64,000 nt of DNA from Aquisalimonas lutea (GTDB taxonomy: Bacteria > Pseudomonadota > Gammaproteobacteria > Nitrococcales > Aquisalimonadaceae). Of this stretch, positions 27,293 through 35,677 are shown piece by piece (within the stretch, counting starts at the first letter, position 1; every line of letters starts with the position of its first letter). The notes beneath the pieces were generated by a model. It ran no database searches. It had not been told where the DNA came from and was given only the letters and a program-made list of their open reading frames with translations. A program made the position numbers and the translations under genes. The stretch is taken from the NCBI RefSeq assembly GCF_030409225.1, contig NZ_JAUFPK010000004.1, forward strand, positions 563,051-627,050. The letters are read 5' to 3'.

Positions 27293-29419
27293 ATGCCGAG
27301 CTGGAAACCCCGTGGAACCACCACCGGAGCCCTGGTGCTGCTGACTTCGCTGGCACCCGTGGCCCACGGCGCCGCCGACGCGGATCAACAGGCAACGGAC
27401 AGCGGCGAGGTACGCCTGTCGCCGGTGTCCGTTACCGCGACGCTGAACCCCATCAGCGCATTCGACTACCCGGGCATGGTCAGCGTGATCGGCACCGAGG
27501 AAATCCGCGACCACCAGCCTTCCACGCCCGACGACCTGCTCGGCCGCCTGCCCAACGTCGAGTTCACGGGCGGCCCCCGGCGCACGGGCGAGGTCCCCAG
27601 CATCCGGGGATTCTCCGGCGCCGACGTCGTGGTCACCATCGACGGCGCGCGGCAGAACTTCCTCTCCGGCCATGACGGCCGCTTCTTCCTCGACCCGCTC
27701 CTGCTACGGGAGGTCGAGGTGCTGCGCGGCCCGGCCTCGTCCCTGTACGGCAGCGGCGCGACCGGGGGCGTCATCGCGCTGCGCACCCTGCGCGCCCGGG
27801 ATCTGCTGGGGCCCGGCGACTCCGCCGGTGTCCGCGTCCACGGCGGCTACCAGGACGTCAACGACGAGACCCATGCCGGGCTCACCGCCTACGGCCGCCC
27901 GGCCGACGATCTCGGCGTGCTCGCCAGCGTCACCACGCGGAACTCCGGCACCATCGAGCTGGGCGACGGCAACGAGCTGACCGACACCGACGACGACATC
28001 GTCTCCGGGCTGCTGAAGGGCAACTGGCAGGCCGGCGAGCACAGCGAGCTGGAGGCGTCCTTCCAGCGTTTCGACAACGACGCCCGGGAGCCCAACAACC
28101 CCCAGGGGCTCGGCGGCGACAACCAGGTGGACAAGGACATCCGTTCCGATACGGCGCGGCTGCGCTACAGCTTCAGCGATCCCGCCAATCCTTTGCTCGA
28201 CCTGGACGCACTGGTCTACCGCACCGAGACCAGCGTCGACGAGCGGCGCCTCGACGACAGCGGGCTCGGCCCGCGCGGCGAGCTCCTGGAGCGCAACGTG
28301 GACACCACCGGCGTCCGGCTGGACAACCGCTCCCGCGGTTCGCTCGGCGACGTGGGCGTGACCCTCACCTACGGTGCGGAAGCCTACCAGGACAAGCAGA
28401 CCGGCGCGGCCGACGGCGCCGACCGGGCGGGGGTGCCGGACGCCGAGTACGACTTCTACGCCGCCTTCGCCCAGGCGGAGATCCGCTGGGACCAGCCGGC
28501 CGGCGTACCGGGCGAGCTCCTGCTGGTGCCCGGCGTCCGCTTCGACCGCTTCGAGGCCTCCAGCGAGGGCGCCGACGACCTCGAGGACGACGAGATCTCG
28601 CCGCGTCTCGGGATCACCTGGAAGCCGACGCACTCGACCATGCTGTTCGTCAACCGCGCCAACGCCTTCCGGGCACCCACGGTGGGCGAGATCTACCCCA
28701 GCGGCACCCACTTCCAGATCCCCCTGGGCCCGCCGTTCGGGACCATCTCGAACCGCTTCGTGCCCAACCCGGATCTCAAGCCCCAGCGGACCCGGACCTG
28801 GGAGTTCGGCGGCGGATTCGAGGTTTCCGACCTGCTGGCGTCCGGCGACGCCCTGAACGTCAAGCTCACCCACTTCGAGGTGGACGGCGAGGACTTCATC
28901 GACACCCGGGTCGACCAGCCCGCGCCGTTCACCGACTGCAACCCCGGCATCCCGGGCGACTGCGACGGCACGTCCCGTTCCGTGAATGTCGCCAGCGCCG
29001 AGCTCTCCGGCCAGGAAGTCGAGGCGCACTACCGCGTCGGCCGCCTGCGCACGTCGTTCGGATTCTCGCGCATCGACGGCGAGAACACGCGCACCGGCGA
29101 GAAGCTGGGCGTGCTGACGCCGAGGCAGTTCACCCTGGATGCCCGCTATCTGCTTCCCGCGCTGGATACCACCATCGGCGGGCGAATCCTGCGCGCTTCG
29201 GACTTCGACAAGGTCAATGACCCGTCCGAGGAGCGCGACGCCTACACCGTGGTGGACCTGTCCCTGACGTGGCAGCCGGGCGGTCCGGCGCTGCGCGGGC
29301 TGAGCGTGCGCCTGGGCGTCGACAACGTCTTCGACGAGGCGTATTCGCGCACCTACACCGGCGCCGCCGAGCCGGGACGCAACCTCAAGGCATCCGTGGG
29401 GTACAACGTGTCATGGTAA
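27293..29419 (+). CDS. TonB-dependent haem receptor
   Basis: 708 residues of the HutA/HmuR/PhuR type. Signal peptide (AHG-A), TonB box region, plug with RGFSGADVVVTIDGARQ and EVLRGPASSLYGSGATGG, then the barrel. Haem-receptor motifs are present: ANAFRAPTVGEIYPSG (FRAP box) and NPDLKPQRTRTWE (NPDL box), each near the loop carrying the conserved His. Imports haem across the outer membrane. Start at 27293 with GGAGCAGG upstream. Its last 7 bases overlap hmuT, so receptor and transporter are coupled. Confidence 0.92.
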   Translation: MPSWKPRGTTTGALVLLTSLAPVAHGAADADQQATDSGEVRLSPVSVTATLNPISAFDYPGMVSVIGTEEIRDHQPSTPDDLLGRLPNVEFTGGPRRTGEVPSIRGFSGADVVVTIDGARQNFLSGHDGRFFLDPLLLREVEVLRGPASSLYGSGATGGVIALRTLRARDLLGPGDSAGVRVHGGYQDVNDETHAGLTAYGRPADDLGVLASVTTRNSGTIELGDGNELTDTDDDIVSGLLKGNWQAGEHSELEASFQRFDNDAREPNNPQGLGGDNQVDKDIRSDTARLRYSFSDPANPLLDLDALVYRTETSVDERRLDDSGLGPRGELLERNVDTTGVRLDNRSRGSLGDVGVTLTYGAEAYQDKQTGAADGADRAGVPDAEYDFYAAFAQAEIRWDQPAGVPGELLLVPGVRFDRFEASSEGADDLEDDEISPRLGITWKPTHSTMLFVNRANAFRAPTVGEIYPSGTHFQIPLGPPFGTISNRFVPNPDLKPQRTRTWEFGGGFEVSDLLASGDALNVKLTHFEVDGEDFIDTRVDQPAPFTDCNPGIPGDCDGTSRSVNVASAELSGQEVEAHYRVGRLRTSFGFSRIDGENTRTGEKLGVLTPRQFTLDARYLLPALDTTIGGRILRASDFDKVNDPSEERDAYTVVDLSLTWQPGGPALRGLSVRLGVDNVFDEAYSRTYTGAAEPGRNLKASVGYNVSW

Positions 29420-30315
29420 GCCGTATTCCCTGTGCCGCCTGCATATGTGCCCTCGCCGTCACGCTGCTGGCCGCTGCGGCCCCGTCTGCGGCGGCGGCCG
29501 AACGCGCCGCGAACGGCCCCGGGCGCGTGGTGGCCATCGGCGGGGCCGTCACCGAGATCATCCACGCGCTCGGGCGGCTGGATACCGTGGTGGCCGTCGA
29601 CAGCACGAGCACCTATCCCGACGCGGCGGACGAGCTGCCGGACGTCGGCTACATGCGTCAGCTGTCCGCCGAGCCGATCATCGCCCTGGCGCCGGACCTC
29701 GTCATTGCCGCCGCCGACGCCGGCCCCCCGGTGGTGCTGGAGCAGCTGCGCGAGGCGGGCATCGCCGTAACCCGGGTGCCCGGCGAGCCGAGCCCGGACG
29801 GCGTGGTGGACAAGATCACCGCGGTCGCCGACGCGCTCGGCGTGCCGGAGCGCGGTCACCGGCTCGGCCGACGCGTGGCCGACCGGATCGCGGCCGTACG
29901 CGAGCGTGTCGAGGCAACCGAAGCGCGCCCCCGGGTGCTGACGCTCATCGCCGCCGGCCCCGGCAACCTCATGGCCGCCGGCCGGGAGACCTCCGCCGAG
30001 GCCATCGTGCGTCTCGCCGGGGGGCGCAACGCCGTCCAGGCCTACAGCGGCTTCCGCCCGTTGTCCGCGGAGGCGGTCATCACCGCCGCACCGGAATGGA
30101 TCCTGCTCACCGAGGCCGCCCTGGACAGCCTGGGCGGCAGCGACGGGCTGCGCCAGCGCCCGGGCCTCGGCAACACCCCCGCTGCCCGGTCGGGCCGGAT
30201 CATCGCCATGGACGGACTGCTGATGCTCGGTTTCGGGCCGCGCACGCCGCAGGCGGCAGCGGAACTGGCCCGGGCGCTTCATCCGGATCTGCCGGCGGAG
30301 ACCCGCGACCGATGA
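29413..30315 (+). CDS. hmuT: Haem ABC transporter, periplasmic binding protein HmuT
   Basis: 300 residues. Signal peptide (AAAA-E), then a type III binding-protein fold (RVVAIGGAVTEIIHALG). TYPDAADELPDVGYMRQLSAEP matches HmuT/ShuT closely, and its Tyr (of VGYMRQ or TYP) is at the place of the known haem-ligating Tyr. ATG at 29413 inside the end of the receptor gene; ATGA overlap with hmuU. Confidence 0.92.
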   Translation: MVSRIPCAACICALAVTLLAAAAPSAAAAERAANGPGRVVAIGGAVTEIIHALGRLDTVVAVDSTSTYPDAADELPDVGYMRQLSAEPIIALAPDLVIAAADAGPPVVLEQLREAGIAVTRVPGEPSPDGVVDKITAVADALGVPERGHRLGRRVADRIAAVRERVEATEARPRVLTLIAAGPGNLMAAGRETSAEAIVRLAGGRNAVQAYSGFRPLSAEAVITAAPEWILLTEAALDSLGGSDGLRQRPGLGNTPAARSGRIIAMDGLLMLGFGPRTPQAAAELARALHPDLPAETRDR

Positions 30316-31403
30316 CCGTCAGCCCGGAACCACAGGGACGAGCGCTCGGCTCCCCCCGGGGAGGCACCGGCCTGCTCACCGTGGCGACCGTGTTCGCCGT
30401 GCTCTGGCTGGCCGCGTTCGCCGGCGCCCTGCTCTGGGGGCCCGTCCCCCTTGCGCCCGGCGACGTCCTCGCCATTCTCGCGGGCATCGCGGGGGACTCG
30501 GGTGGTGCCGGTCCGGCACCCGGCGAGACGGTGATACTGGCCATCCGCCTGCCGCGCGCCCTGCTGGGAATGGCGGTGGGAGCCGCACTGGCGGTCGCCG
30601 GTGCCGCGCTCCAGGGGCTGTTCCGGAATCCCCTGGCGGACCCGGGCCTGATCGGCGTCTCCACCGGTGCCGCCCTCGCCGCCGCAACGGCGATCGTCTT
30701 CGGCGGCACCATCATGGCCGCCGTGCCGTTCCTGTCGCCCGGGCTGGTGATCCCGGTTGCGGCGTTCACCGGCGGCCTGGTCGTGACGCTGGTGGTCTAC
30801 CGCATCGCCAGCCGCGACGGGCGCACGGAGGTCGCCACCCTTCTGCTGGCCGGCGTCGCCGTCAACGCCATCGCCGGCGCAGGCATCGGGCTGCTGGTGT
30901 TTGTCAGCAACGACCAGGAGCTGCGGGATCTCAACTTCTGGATGCTGGGCAGCCTCGGCGGGGTCACCTGGGACCGGCTGCTGCCGGCGCTGCCGATCAT
31001 CCTGGCGCCGGCCCTGGCGCTGCCGCTTCTCGCCCGGCACCTGGACGCCTTGCTCCTCGGCGAGACGGAAGCACTGCACCTGGGCTTCCCGGTGGAACGC
31101 TGCAAGCGCTGGATCGTCGGCCTGTGCGCCCTGGCCGTGGGCGGTGCCGTGGCCCTGACCGGAGTCATCGGCTTCATCGGCCTGGTGGTGCCGCACCTGG
31201 TGCGGCTGCTGGTGGGTGCCCGCCACGGGCTCGTCATGCCCCTGTCGGCCCTGCTCGGCTCGGCGCTTCTGCTGATCGCCGACCTGGTCGCCCGCACCGC
31301 CGCCCTGCCGGCGGAGCTGCCCATCGGCATTGTCACCAGCTGTATCGGCGGCCCGTTCTTCCTCTGGCTGCTGGTCCGCGGACGGCACGGAGGGACCTGG
31401 TGA
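30312..31403 (+). CDS. hmuU: Haem ABC transporter permease HmuU
   Basis: 363 residues, FecCD/BtuC-type permease with about ten membrane segments. RLPRALLGMAVGAALAVAGAALQGLFRNPLADPGLIGVS is the family core, and GVIGFIGLVVPHLVRLLVG holds the coupling region that contacts the ATPase. Starts on the ATGA overlap with hmuT and ends TGATG into hmuV. Confidence 0.93.
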   Translation: MTVSPEPQGRALGSPRGGTGLLTVATVFAVLWLAAFAGALLWGPVPLAPGDVLAILAGIAGDSGGAGPAPGETVILAIRLPRALLGMAVGAALAVAGAALQGLFRNPLADPGLIGVSTGAALAAATAIVFGGTIMAAVPFLSPGLVIPVAAFTGGLVVTLVVYRIASRDGRTEVATLLLAGVAVNAIAGAGIGLLVFVSNDQELRDLNFWMLGSLGGVTWDRLLPALPIILAPALALPLLARHLDALLLGETEALHLGFPVERCKRWIVGLCALAVGGAVALTGVIGFIGLVVPHLVRLLVGARHGLVMPLSALLGSALLLIADLVARTAALPAELPIGIVTSCIGGPFFLWLLVRGRHGGTW

Positions 31404-32260
31404 TGCTGGCGGCGGCGGACATCCACGTACGGCGCGCCGGCCGCCGGCTGCTGACCGGGGTCCGCGTGTGCGTGGAGCCCGGCGAGACGGTGGCCCTGAT
31501 CGGGCCCAACGGTGCAGGCAAATCCACGCTGCTGCACGTCCTCTCGGGCGCCATACGACCGGACTACGGCTCGGTCACCCTCAATCGCACGCCCCTCACG
31601 GCGCTGGATGACAAGGAGGTGGCCCGCCACCGCGCCGTGCTGCCGCAAACCCCCGAGCTCGGCTTCCCGCTGACGGTCCGGGATGTCGTCGCCCTCGGGC
31701 GCAGCCCCCACGCCGGCCGCAGCAGCCGCTCCGCCGACGCGCGGATCATTGCCGCGGCCATGGACGAGACCGGGATCGGCCATCTCCGGCACCGGCTGTA
31801 TCCCACACTGTCCGGGGGCGAGCGACAGCGGGTCCACCTCGCCCGCGTGCTTGCGCAGGTCGCTGACGGCGACGACCAGGCGGATGGGCGCGGGCGCTAC
31901 CTGTTGCTGGACGAGCCGACCAACAACCTCGACATCGCCCACCAGCAGCACGCCATCGAGACGGGGCTGCGCTTCTCGCGCCGGGGCAACGGCGTTGTCG
32001 TCGTGCTCCACGACCCGAACCTCGCCGCCGGCTACGCGGACCGCATAGTGGTGCTCGTCGGCGGCGCCGTGCTCACCGAGGGCCCGCCGGAGGCCGTCGT
32101 CACCGAGGAGCTGCTCCGGGAAGCGTTCGGCGTGCGCGCAATGGTCCATCGCAATCCCTCCAGCGGGCGTCCCTTCATGGTGCCGAACCACGGGTCCTCT
32201 GCCATGACCCCGGATTCCCGCGCCAAGAGCCAGAGGAGTTCACCATGTTCATCGCCATGA
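31403..32260 (+). CDS. hmuV: Haem ABC transporter ATPase HmuV
   Basis: 285 residues. Walker A GPNGAGKST, signature LSGGERQRVHLARVL, Walker B LLLDEPTNNLD, switch His in VVLHDPNLAAGYADR. An insertion QVADGDDQADGRGRYLLLDEP before Walker B is typical of HmuV (haem-specific FecE-type ATPases). About 25 residues longer than usual at the C-terminus because the frame runs into the next gene: 16-base overlap. Confidence 0.92.
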   Translation: MLAAADIHVRRAGRRLLTGVRVCVEPGETVALIGPNGAGKSTLLHVLSGAIRPDYGSVTLNRTPLTALDDKEVARHRAVLPQTPELGFPLTVRDVVALGRSPHAGRSSRSADARIIAAAMDETGIGHLRHRLYPTLSGGERQRVHLARVLAQVADGDDQADGRGRYLLLDEPTNNLDIAHQQHAIETGLRFSRRGNGVVVVLHDPNLAAGYADRIVVLVGGAVLTEGPPEAVVTEELLREAFGVRAMVHRNPSSGRPFMVPNHGSSAMTPDSRAKSQRSSPCSSP

Positions 32261-32583
32261 ACCGTTTCAAGGTCCGGCCGGGCTTCGAGGAGGAATTCGA
32301 GCGCGTTTGGCGCGAGCGCGATTCGCATCTCCACCAGGTACCCGGCTTCATCGAGTTCCACCTGCTGCGCGGTCCGGCCGCGGACGACTACACGCTGTAC
32401 GCGTCGCACACCGTCTGGGCGTCCAGGGAGGCATTCGAGGCGTGGACCCACTCCGAAGCATTCCGGGCCGCCCACCGCAACGCCGGCGCCAACCGCCACA
32501 TCTATCTCGAGGGTCCTTCCTTCGAGGGGTTCGACGCGGTCCAGCGCATGGGACGGGAATCGGCCCGAACCAAGCCCGTCTAG
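32245..32583 (+). CDS. IsdG-like antibiotic-biosynthesis-monooxygenase-fold haem monooxygenase
   Basis: 112 residues, a single ferredoxin-like ABM domain. Asn6, Trp67 and His77 fall almost exactly at the catalytic positions of staphylococcal IsdG (Asn7, Trp67, His77), so oxidative opening of the imported haem to release iron is likely. GAGGAG precedes the ATG, and the gene overlaps hmuV by 16 bases, placing it as the last step of the haem cluster. No HemS/PhuS-type haem chaperone gene is present. HmoA-like proteins of the same fold are an alternative. Confidence 0.82.
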   Translation: MFIAMNRFKVRPGFEEEFERVWRERDSHLHQVPGFIEFHLLRGPAADDYTLYASHTVWASREAFEAWTHSEAFRAAHRNAGANRHIYLEGPSFEGFDAVQRMGRESARTKPV

Positions 32584-32606
32584 CGTCCCGCAAGCCAAGT
32601 TCGTTG
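32580..32606 (+). repeat. Degenerate single-arm copy of the CTAGTGTCCTG element
   Basis: By my alignment 22 of 27 bases match the right arm (minus strand) of the inverted repeat at 53108-53160. It starts at the stop codon of the IsdG-like gene. Confidence 0.45.
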
Positions 32607-32613
32607 CGTTCTA

Positions 32614-32664
32614 GCGCCGGTGCCCCGTCCGCGTGCAGCGCGACAAACGGACACGGGCGCCGGC
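32614..32664 (+). terminator. Hairpin after the haem cluster
   Basis: Inverted repeat with arms of about 17 bases: GCGCCGGTGCCCCGTCCG pairs with CGGACACGGGCGCCGGC around a 16-base loop, with a few mismatches. No U-run follows, so it may protect the 3' end of the transcript rather than terminate it. Confidence 0.45.
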
Positions 32665-32761
32665 GACGGAATCCGTTACAGGAATGTGACTCAAGTCCCC
32701 CATCGATCCGCCGATACCAGGGACAATTGCTGCCCCGCACCAACCGATCGAGGGACGTTCC

Positions 32762-34405
32762 ATGACAGGATTTCTGCGCCAACTGCGTGTCAGCCACCGC
32801 ATCTGGCTCATTCTCGGGCTGGCCGCGGTGGTGTTCACCGTCAACGCCGCCTGGACGCTGGGCTCCACGCGCGCCTCGCTCCAGCAGGAGCGGCTCAACC
32901 AGGCCTCGGCGGTGCTCGACAGCGCCGTGACGGTCATGGAGCATTTCCGCAGCCTCGCCCAGGAGGGCGCCATCGACGAGGATACGGCCCAGGAGCAGGC
33001 CCTCGCCGTACTCCGCAAGATGCGCTACTTCGGCGAGGAGTACCTGTGGGTGCACAACACCGACAACGTCATGGTCATGCATCCCATCAGCCCGCAGCTG
33101 GAAGGCAACAATCTCGCGGACCTGGAGGACGAGAGCGGCAAGCGGTTCTTCCAGGAGATCACCCGCGGCGTTCGCAATTCCGAGGACGGCACCCACCAGA
33201 CGAGCTATCTGTGGCCCCGGCCGGGCGGCGAGGAGCCGCAGGAGAAGATTTCCCGGGCGGTACTGTTCGAGCCCTGGGGCTATATCATTGCCAGCGGCGT
33301 CTACATGGAGGACGTCAACGCGGCGGTCAACGGCGAGCTCATGGGAGCGTTCGTCACCAACGGCCTGGGGCTCGTCATCATGCTCGGCGTCGGCTGGGCG
33401 GTGATCGCGAGCATCACCGGGCCGCTGCGGCGCACCATCAGCAATATCGAGCGGGCCACCGAGGAGCCGGTGGACCTGGGCGCCCGGCTCGACGAGGCGG
33501 GCAAGGACGAGCTGACGGACCTGTCGCGCACCTTCAACCGCCTCTTCGGCATCCTTCAGGGTGTCGTGCAGAACGTGCGCGAGAGCAGCGACACGCTGAT
33601 ACGCTCCGCCGAGCAGCTGCGCGAGCTCACCGGCAGCGCCGACAGCGACGCCCGCCAGCAGCAGGAGGATACCGACGAGCTGGCCAGCTCCATGAACGAG
33701 ATGGCCGCCACGGTCCAGGAGGTCGCGCGCAACGCCAGCTCCGCGGCCGAGGCCGCCGGCCAGGCGCAGTCGCAGACGCAGTCCGGCTCCGAGACGGTGA
33801 CCCACACCCGCGAGGCGATCAACGCCCTCGCCGCCGAGCTCGAGGACACCCGCGAGGCGGTCAACCAGCTCGCCAGCGAGTCCAATAACGTCGAGACGGT
33901 GCTGCAGGTGATCAACGGCGTCGCCGAGCAGACCAACCTGCTGGCGCTCAACGCCGCCATCGAGGCCGCCCGCGCCGGCGAGCACGGTCGCGGCTTCTCC
34001 GTGGTCGCCGACGAGGTGCGCACGCTCGCCCAGCGCACCCAGCAGTCCACCCAGGAGATCCGCGAGATTCTGGAGCGGCTGCAGAGCGGCTCGCGCCAGG
34101 CGGCGGAGTCCATCGAGGCGCGCACCGAGAGCGCCCGCAAGACGGTGGAACGCTCCAGCGAGACGGAGACGGCACTGGGCACCATCGCCGAGGCCGTGGA
34201 CGGCATCAGCGGCATGAACACCCAGATCGCCAGTGCCGCCGAGGAGCAATCGGCCACCGCCGACGAGATCAATCGCCGGGTCAGCGGCATCCGCGATGCC
34301 GCCACGCGCAGCAGCGAAGCCATGGGCCAGGCCCGCTCCGGCGCCGACGAGCTCAACGCCATGGCCGAGCGACTGCGCGAGGCCGTCAACCGGCTGCGGG
34401 CGTAA
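32762..34405 (+). CDS. Methyl-accepting chemotaxis protein (single Cache)
   Basis: 547 residues. Membrane segment about 13-35, periplasmic single Cache domain about 40-190 ([24 protein letters not shown]), second segment about 193-215, HAMP about 216-268, then the signalling domain with the invariant hairpin [19 protein letters not shown] and [15 protein letters not shown]. The sCache_2 type commonly senses small organic acids. No C-terminal CheR-tethering pentapeptide (it ends NRLRA). Start at 32762. Confidence 0.92.
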   Translation: MTGFLRQLRVSHRIWLILGLAAVVFTVNAAWTLGSTRASLQQERLNQASAVLDSAVTVMEHFRSLAQEGAIDEDTAQEQALAVLRKMRYFGEEYLWVHNTDNVMVMHPISPQLEGNNLADLEDESGKRFFQEITRGVRNSEDGTHQTSYLWPRPGGEEPQEKISRAVLFEPWGYIIASGVYMEDVNAAVNGELMGAFVTNGLGLVIMLGVGWAVIASITGPLRRTISNIERATEEPVDLGARLDEAGKDELTDLSRTFNRLFGILQGVVQNVRESSDTLIRSAEQLRELTGSADSDARQQQEDTDELASSMNEMAATVQEVARNASSAAEAAGQAQSQTQSGSETVTHTREAINALAAELEDTREAVNQLASESNNVETVLQVINGVAEQTNLLALNAAIEAARAGEHGRGFSVVADEVRTLAQRTQQSTQEIREILERLQSGSRQAAESIEARTESARKTVERSSETETALGTIAEAVDGISGMNTQIASAAEEQSATADEINRRVSGIRDAATRSSEAMGQARSGADELNAMAERLREAVNRLRA

Positions 34406-34457
34406 GCGCCCGCAGCGCCGCATTGATCGGCAATCGGCCCGGACCGGAGATCGGGCA

Positions 34458-34799
34458 ATGGATGGTGAGGGCAATCTCTTCGATGCAATCCCTGTCGGCG
34501 CGCCGGAGGAGGTGATCGATACGCTCGCGAGCACGGCATCCGTGCGCGTCGAGCGGATCGTCTCCAACGGCCAGGCGACACCGGCCGGGCAATGGTACGA
34601 CCAGCAGCAGGACGAATTCGTCCTGCTGGTCTCCGGCGCGGCCGCGGTGGCCTTCCAGGGTGAAGCCGGCGAGCACGCCCTCACGCCGGGCCAGTGGCTG
34701 TGGATTCCCGCCCGTCGCCGCCACCGCGTCACCTGGACCAGCGAGGTTCCGCCCGCCGTCTGGCTGGCGGTCTTTGCCGCTGCCGACACCTCGCCGTAG
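34458..34799 (+). CDS. Cupin-domain protein
   Basis: 113 residues with one cupin barrel: QWYDQQQDEFVLLVSGAAAV (motif 1, with His positions replaced by Gln/Asp/Glu) and ALTPGQWLWIPARRRHRVTW (motif 2, one His kept). Similar proteins are annotated as phosphoribosylaminoimidazole carboxylase-like or nif11-like cupins without known function. Metal binding may be weak. The ATG at 34458 has GGAGA upstream. 52 bases after the chemoreceptor. Confidence 0.75.
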   Translation: MDGEGNLFDAIPVGAPEEVIDTLASTASVRVERIVSNGQATPAGQWYDQQQDEFVLLVSGAAAVAFQGEAGEHALTPGQWLWIPARRRHRVTWTSEVPPAVWLAVFAAADTSP

Positions 34800-34848
34800 A
34801 CCCCGGGAGACTCCCTGTTGCGGACCGGGTCGCGCTGTTGCCGCGTGA

Positions 34849-34865
34849 ATGTTGCAATGCAACAT
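34849..34865. promoter_or_regulatory. Palindrome over the phasin promoter -35
   Basis: ATGTTGCAATGCAACAT is a perfect palindrome around its central base. It covers the -35 hexamer TTGCAA, so a bound regulator would block the promoter. The PHB repressor PhaR is a natural candidate given the gene downstream, but no phaR is in the window. Confidence 0.5.
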
Positions 34866-34880
34866 CCAGCTTGCTATCTT
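34852..34880 (+). promoter_or_regulatory. Candidate sigma-70 promoter of phasin gene
   Basis: TTGCAA, 17 bases, TATCTT, ending about 34 bases before the start codon at 34914. Confidence 0.45.
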
Positions 34881-34913
34881 TGCGGTACATCCACCCCGGC
34901 AGGAGCCTGAACC

Positions 34914-35273
34914 ATGGCCGACCTCCCCTCGCACCCGCAGGCGCCTTTCACCGAGCTCGATCGGCTGTTCGCAACCCCGGCGCGCTCGTTCGCAGCCCTC
35001 GGGGGCAGCTACGCTGAAGCCGCCGTCCAGTGGCACATCAGCTCCATCAGTACCTACGTCGACCTGGCGGGCAAGGCGCATCGAGCGGCCCTGGCGGCCA
35101 GGACACCCACCGACCTCGAGACCACGGTGGAGCACTTCCGCGGCATCGCCGAGGATTTCGCCGGACAGGTCCAGAAGGACCAGCAGGCACTCGCGCACCT
35201 GAACAAGGTCTTCTCCGAGAGCCTCGAAAAGTTCGCCCGGGAGACCTGCGCGGACATCACGCACGCCGCCTGA
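34914..35273 (+). CDS. Phasin-family protein (probable)
   Basis: 119 residues, almost entirely helical, no signal peptide, mixed amphipathic. The pattern of Phasin_2 proteins is seen (FTELDRLFATPARSFAALG, YVDLAGKAHRAALAARTPTDLE, ESLEKFARET). Phasins coat polyhydroxyalkanoate granules. No pha synthase gene is nearby. GGAGCC upstream. The assignment rests on composition, length and helix pattern. Confidence 0.6.
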   Translation: MADLPSHPQAPFTELDRLFATPARSFAALGGSYAEAAVQWHISSISTYVDLAGKAHRAALAARTPTDLETTVEHFRGIAEDFAGQVQKDQQALAHLNKVFSESLEKFARETCADITHAA

Positions 35274-35319
35274 CCCGCGCCAGACACCGGCGACGGCTCC
35301 GAAGTAAGCACTCAACCAA

Positions 35320-35456
35320 TGGCGCCCCGGGCAGGATTGTTGCGGCGCTTCCGGTGCCTTGCCCTTGCGGGTCCGCGTCGCTTCGCTCCGCGGCACGGGC
35401 CGCCTGGCGGCGGCCGGTCGAACCTGCGGATTCGTCAACAGGTCGCAGGTTCGAAT
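35320..35456. repeat. Three scrambled fragments of tRNA-Arg
   Basis: 35320-35338 repeats the tRNA 3' end including the CCA complement (18 of 19 bases equal to 35511-35529). 35418-35428 repeats TCGAACCTGCG of the T arm in the same orientation. 35441-35456 repeats GGTCGCAGGTTCGAAT of the T arm inverted. All lie in the gap between the phasin gene and the intact tRNA gene. No gene was seen in 35274-35510. Confidence 0.7.
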
Positions 35457-35510
35457 GAACACGCCGCAACCCGCCCCGGCTCAACAGGTTACGGTGCAGA
35501 CTTCGGGAAT

Positions 35511-35587
35511 TGGTGCCCCGGGCAGGATTCGAACCTGCGACCTACCGCTTAGGAGGCGGTTGCTCTATCCTACTGAGCTACCGGGGC
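35511..35587 (-). tRNA. tRNA-Arg (anticodon CCT)
   Basis: A 77-base cloverleaf on the minus strand. The acceptor stem GCCCCGG pairs with CCGGGGC, the D arm has GTAGCTCAGTAGGATAGAGC, the anticodon loop is CTCCTAA with anticodon CCT, the T loop is TTCGAAT, and CCA is encoded at 35513-35511. Reads AGG codons. Confidence 0.95.
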
Positions 35588-35597
35588 GGTGCGGCGC

Positions 35598-35626
35598 AGT
35601 ATAGCGAAGCTGGGCGCGTGGCTGAA
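35598..35626 (-). promoter_or_regulatory. Promoter of tRNA-Arg
   Basis: TTCAGC, 17 bases, TATACT on the minus strand; the -10 ends 10 bases before the tRNA 5' end, in good position. Confidence 0.6.
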
Positions 35627-35677
35627 CCGGCGTGTTACCGTTGCCGTCGCCGAATCCCGCTTGCGACGAGTGATCCC

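Noticed and set aside
35320-35456. A second tRNA gene or tRNA pseudogene
   Set aside because: Only separate fragments of the 3' half exist, in mixed orientation; no cloverleaf can be drawn.
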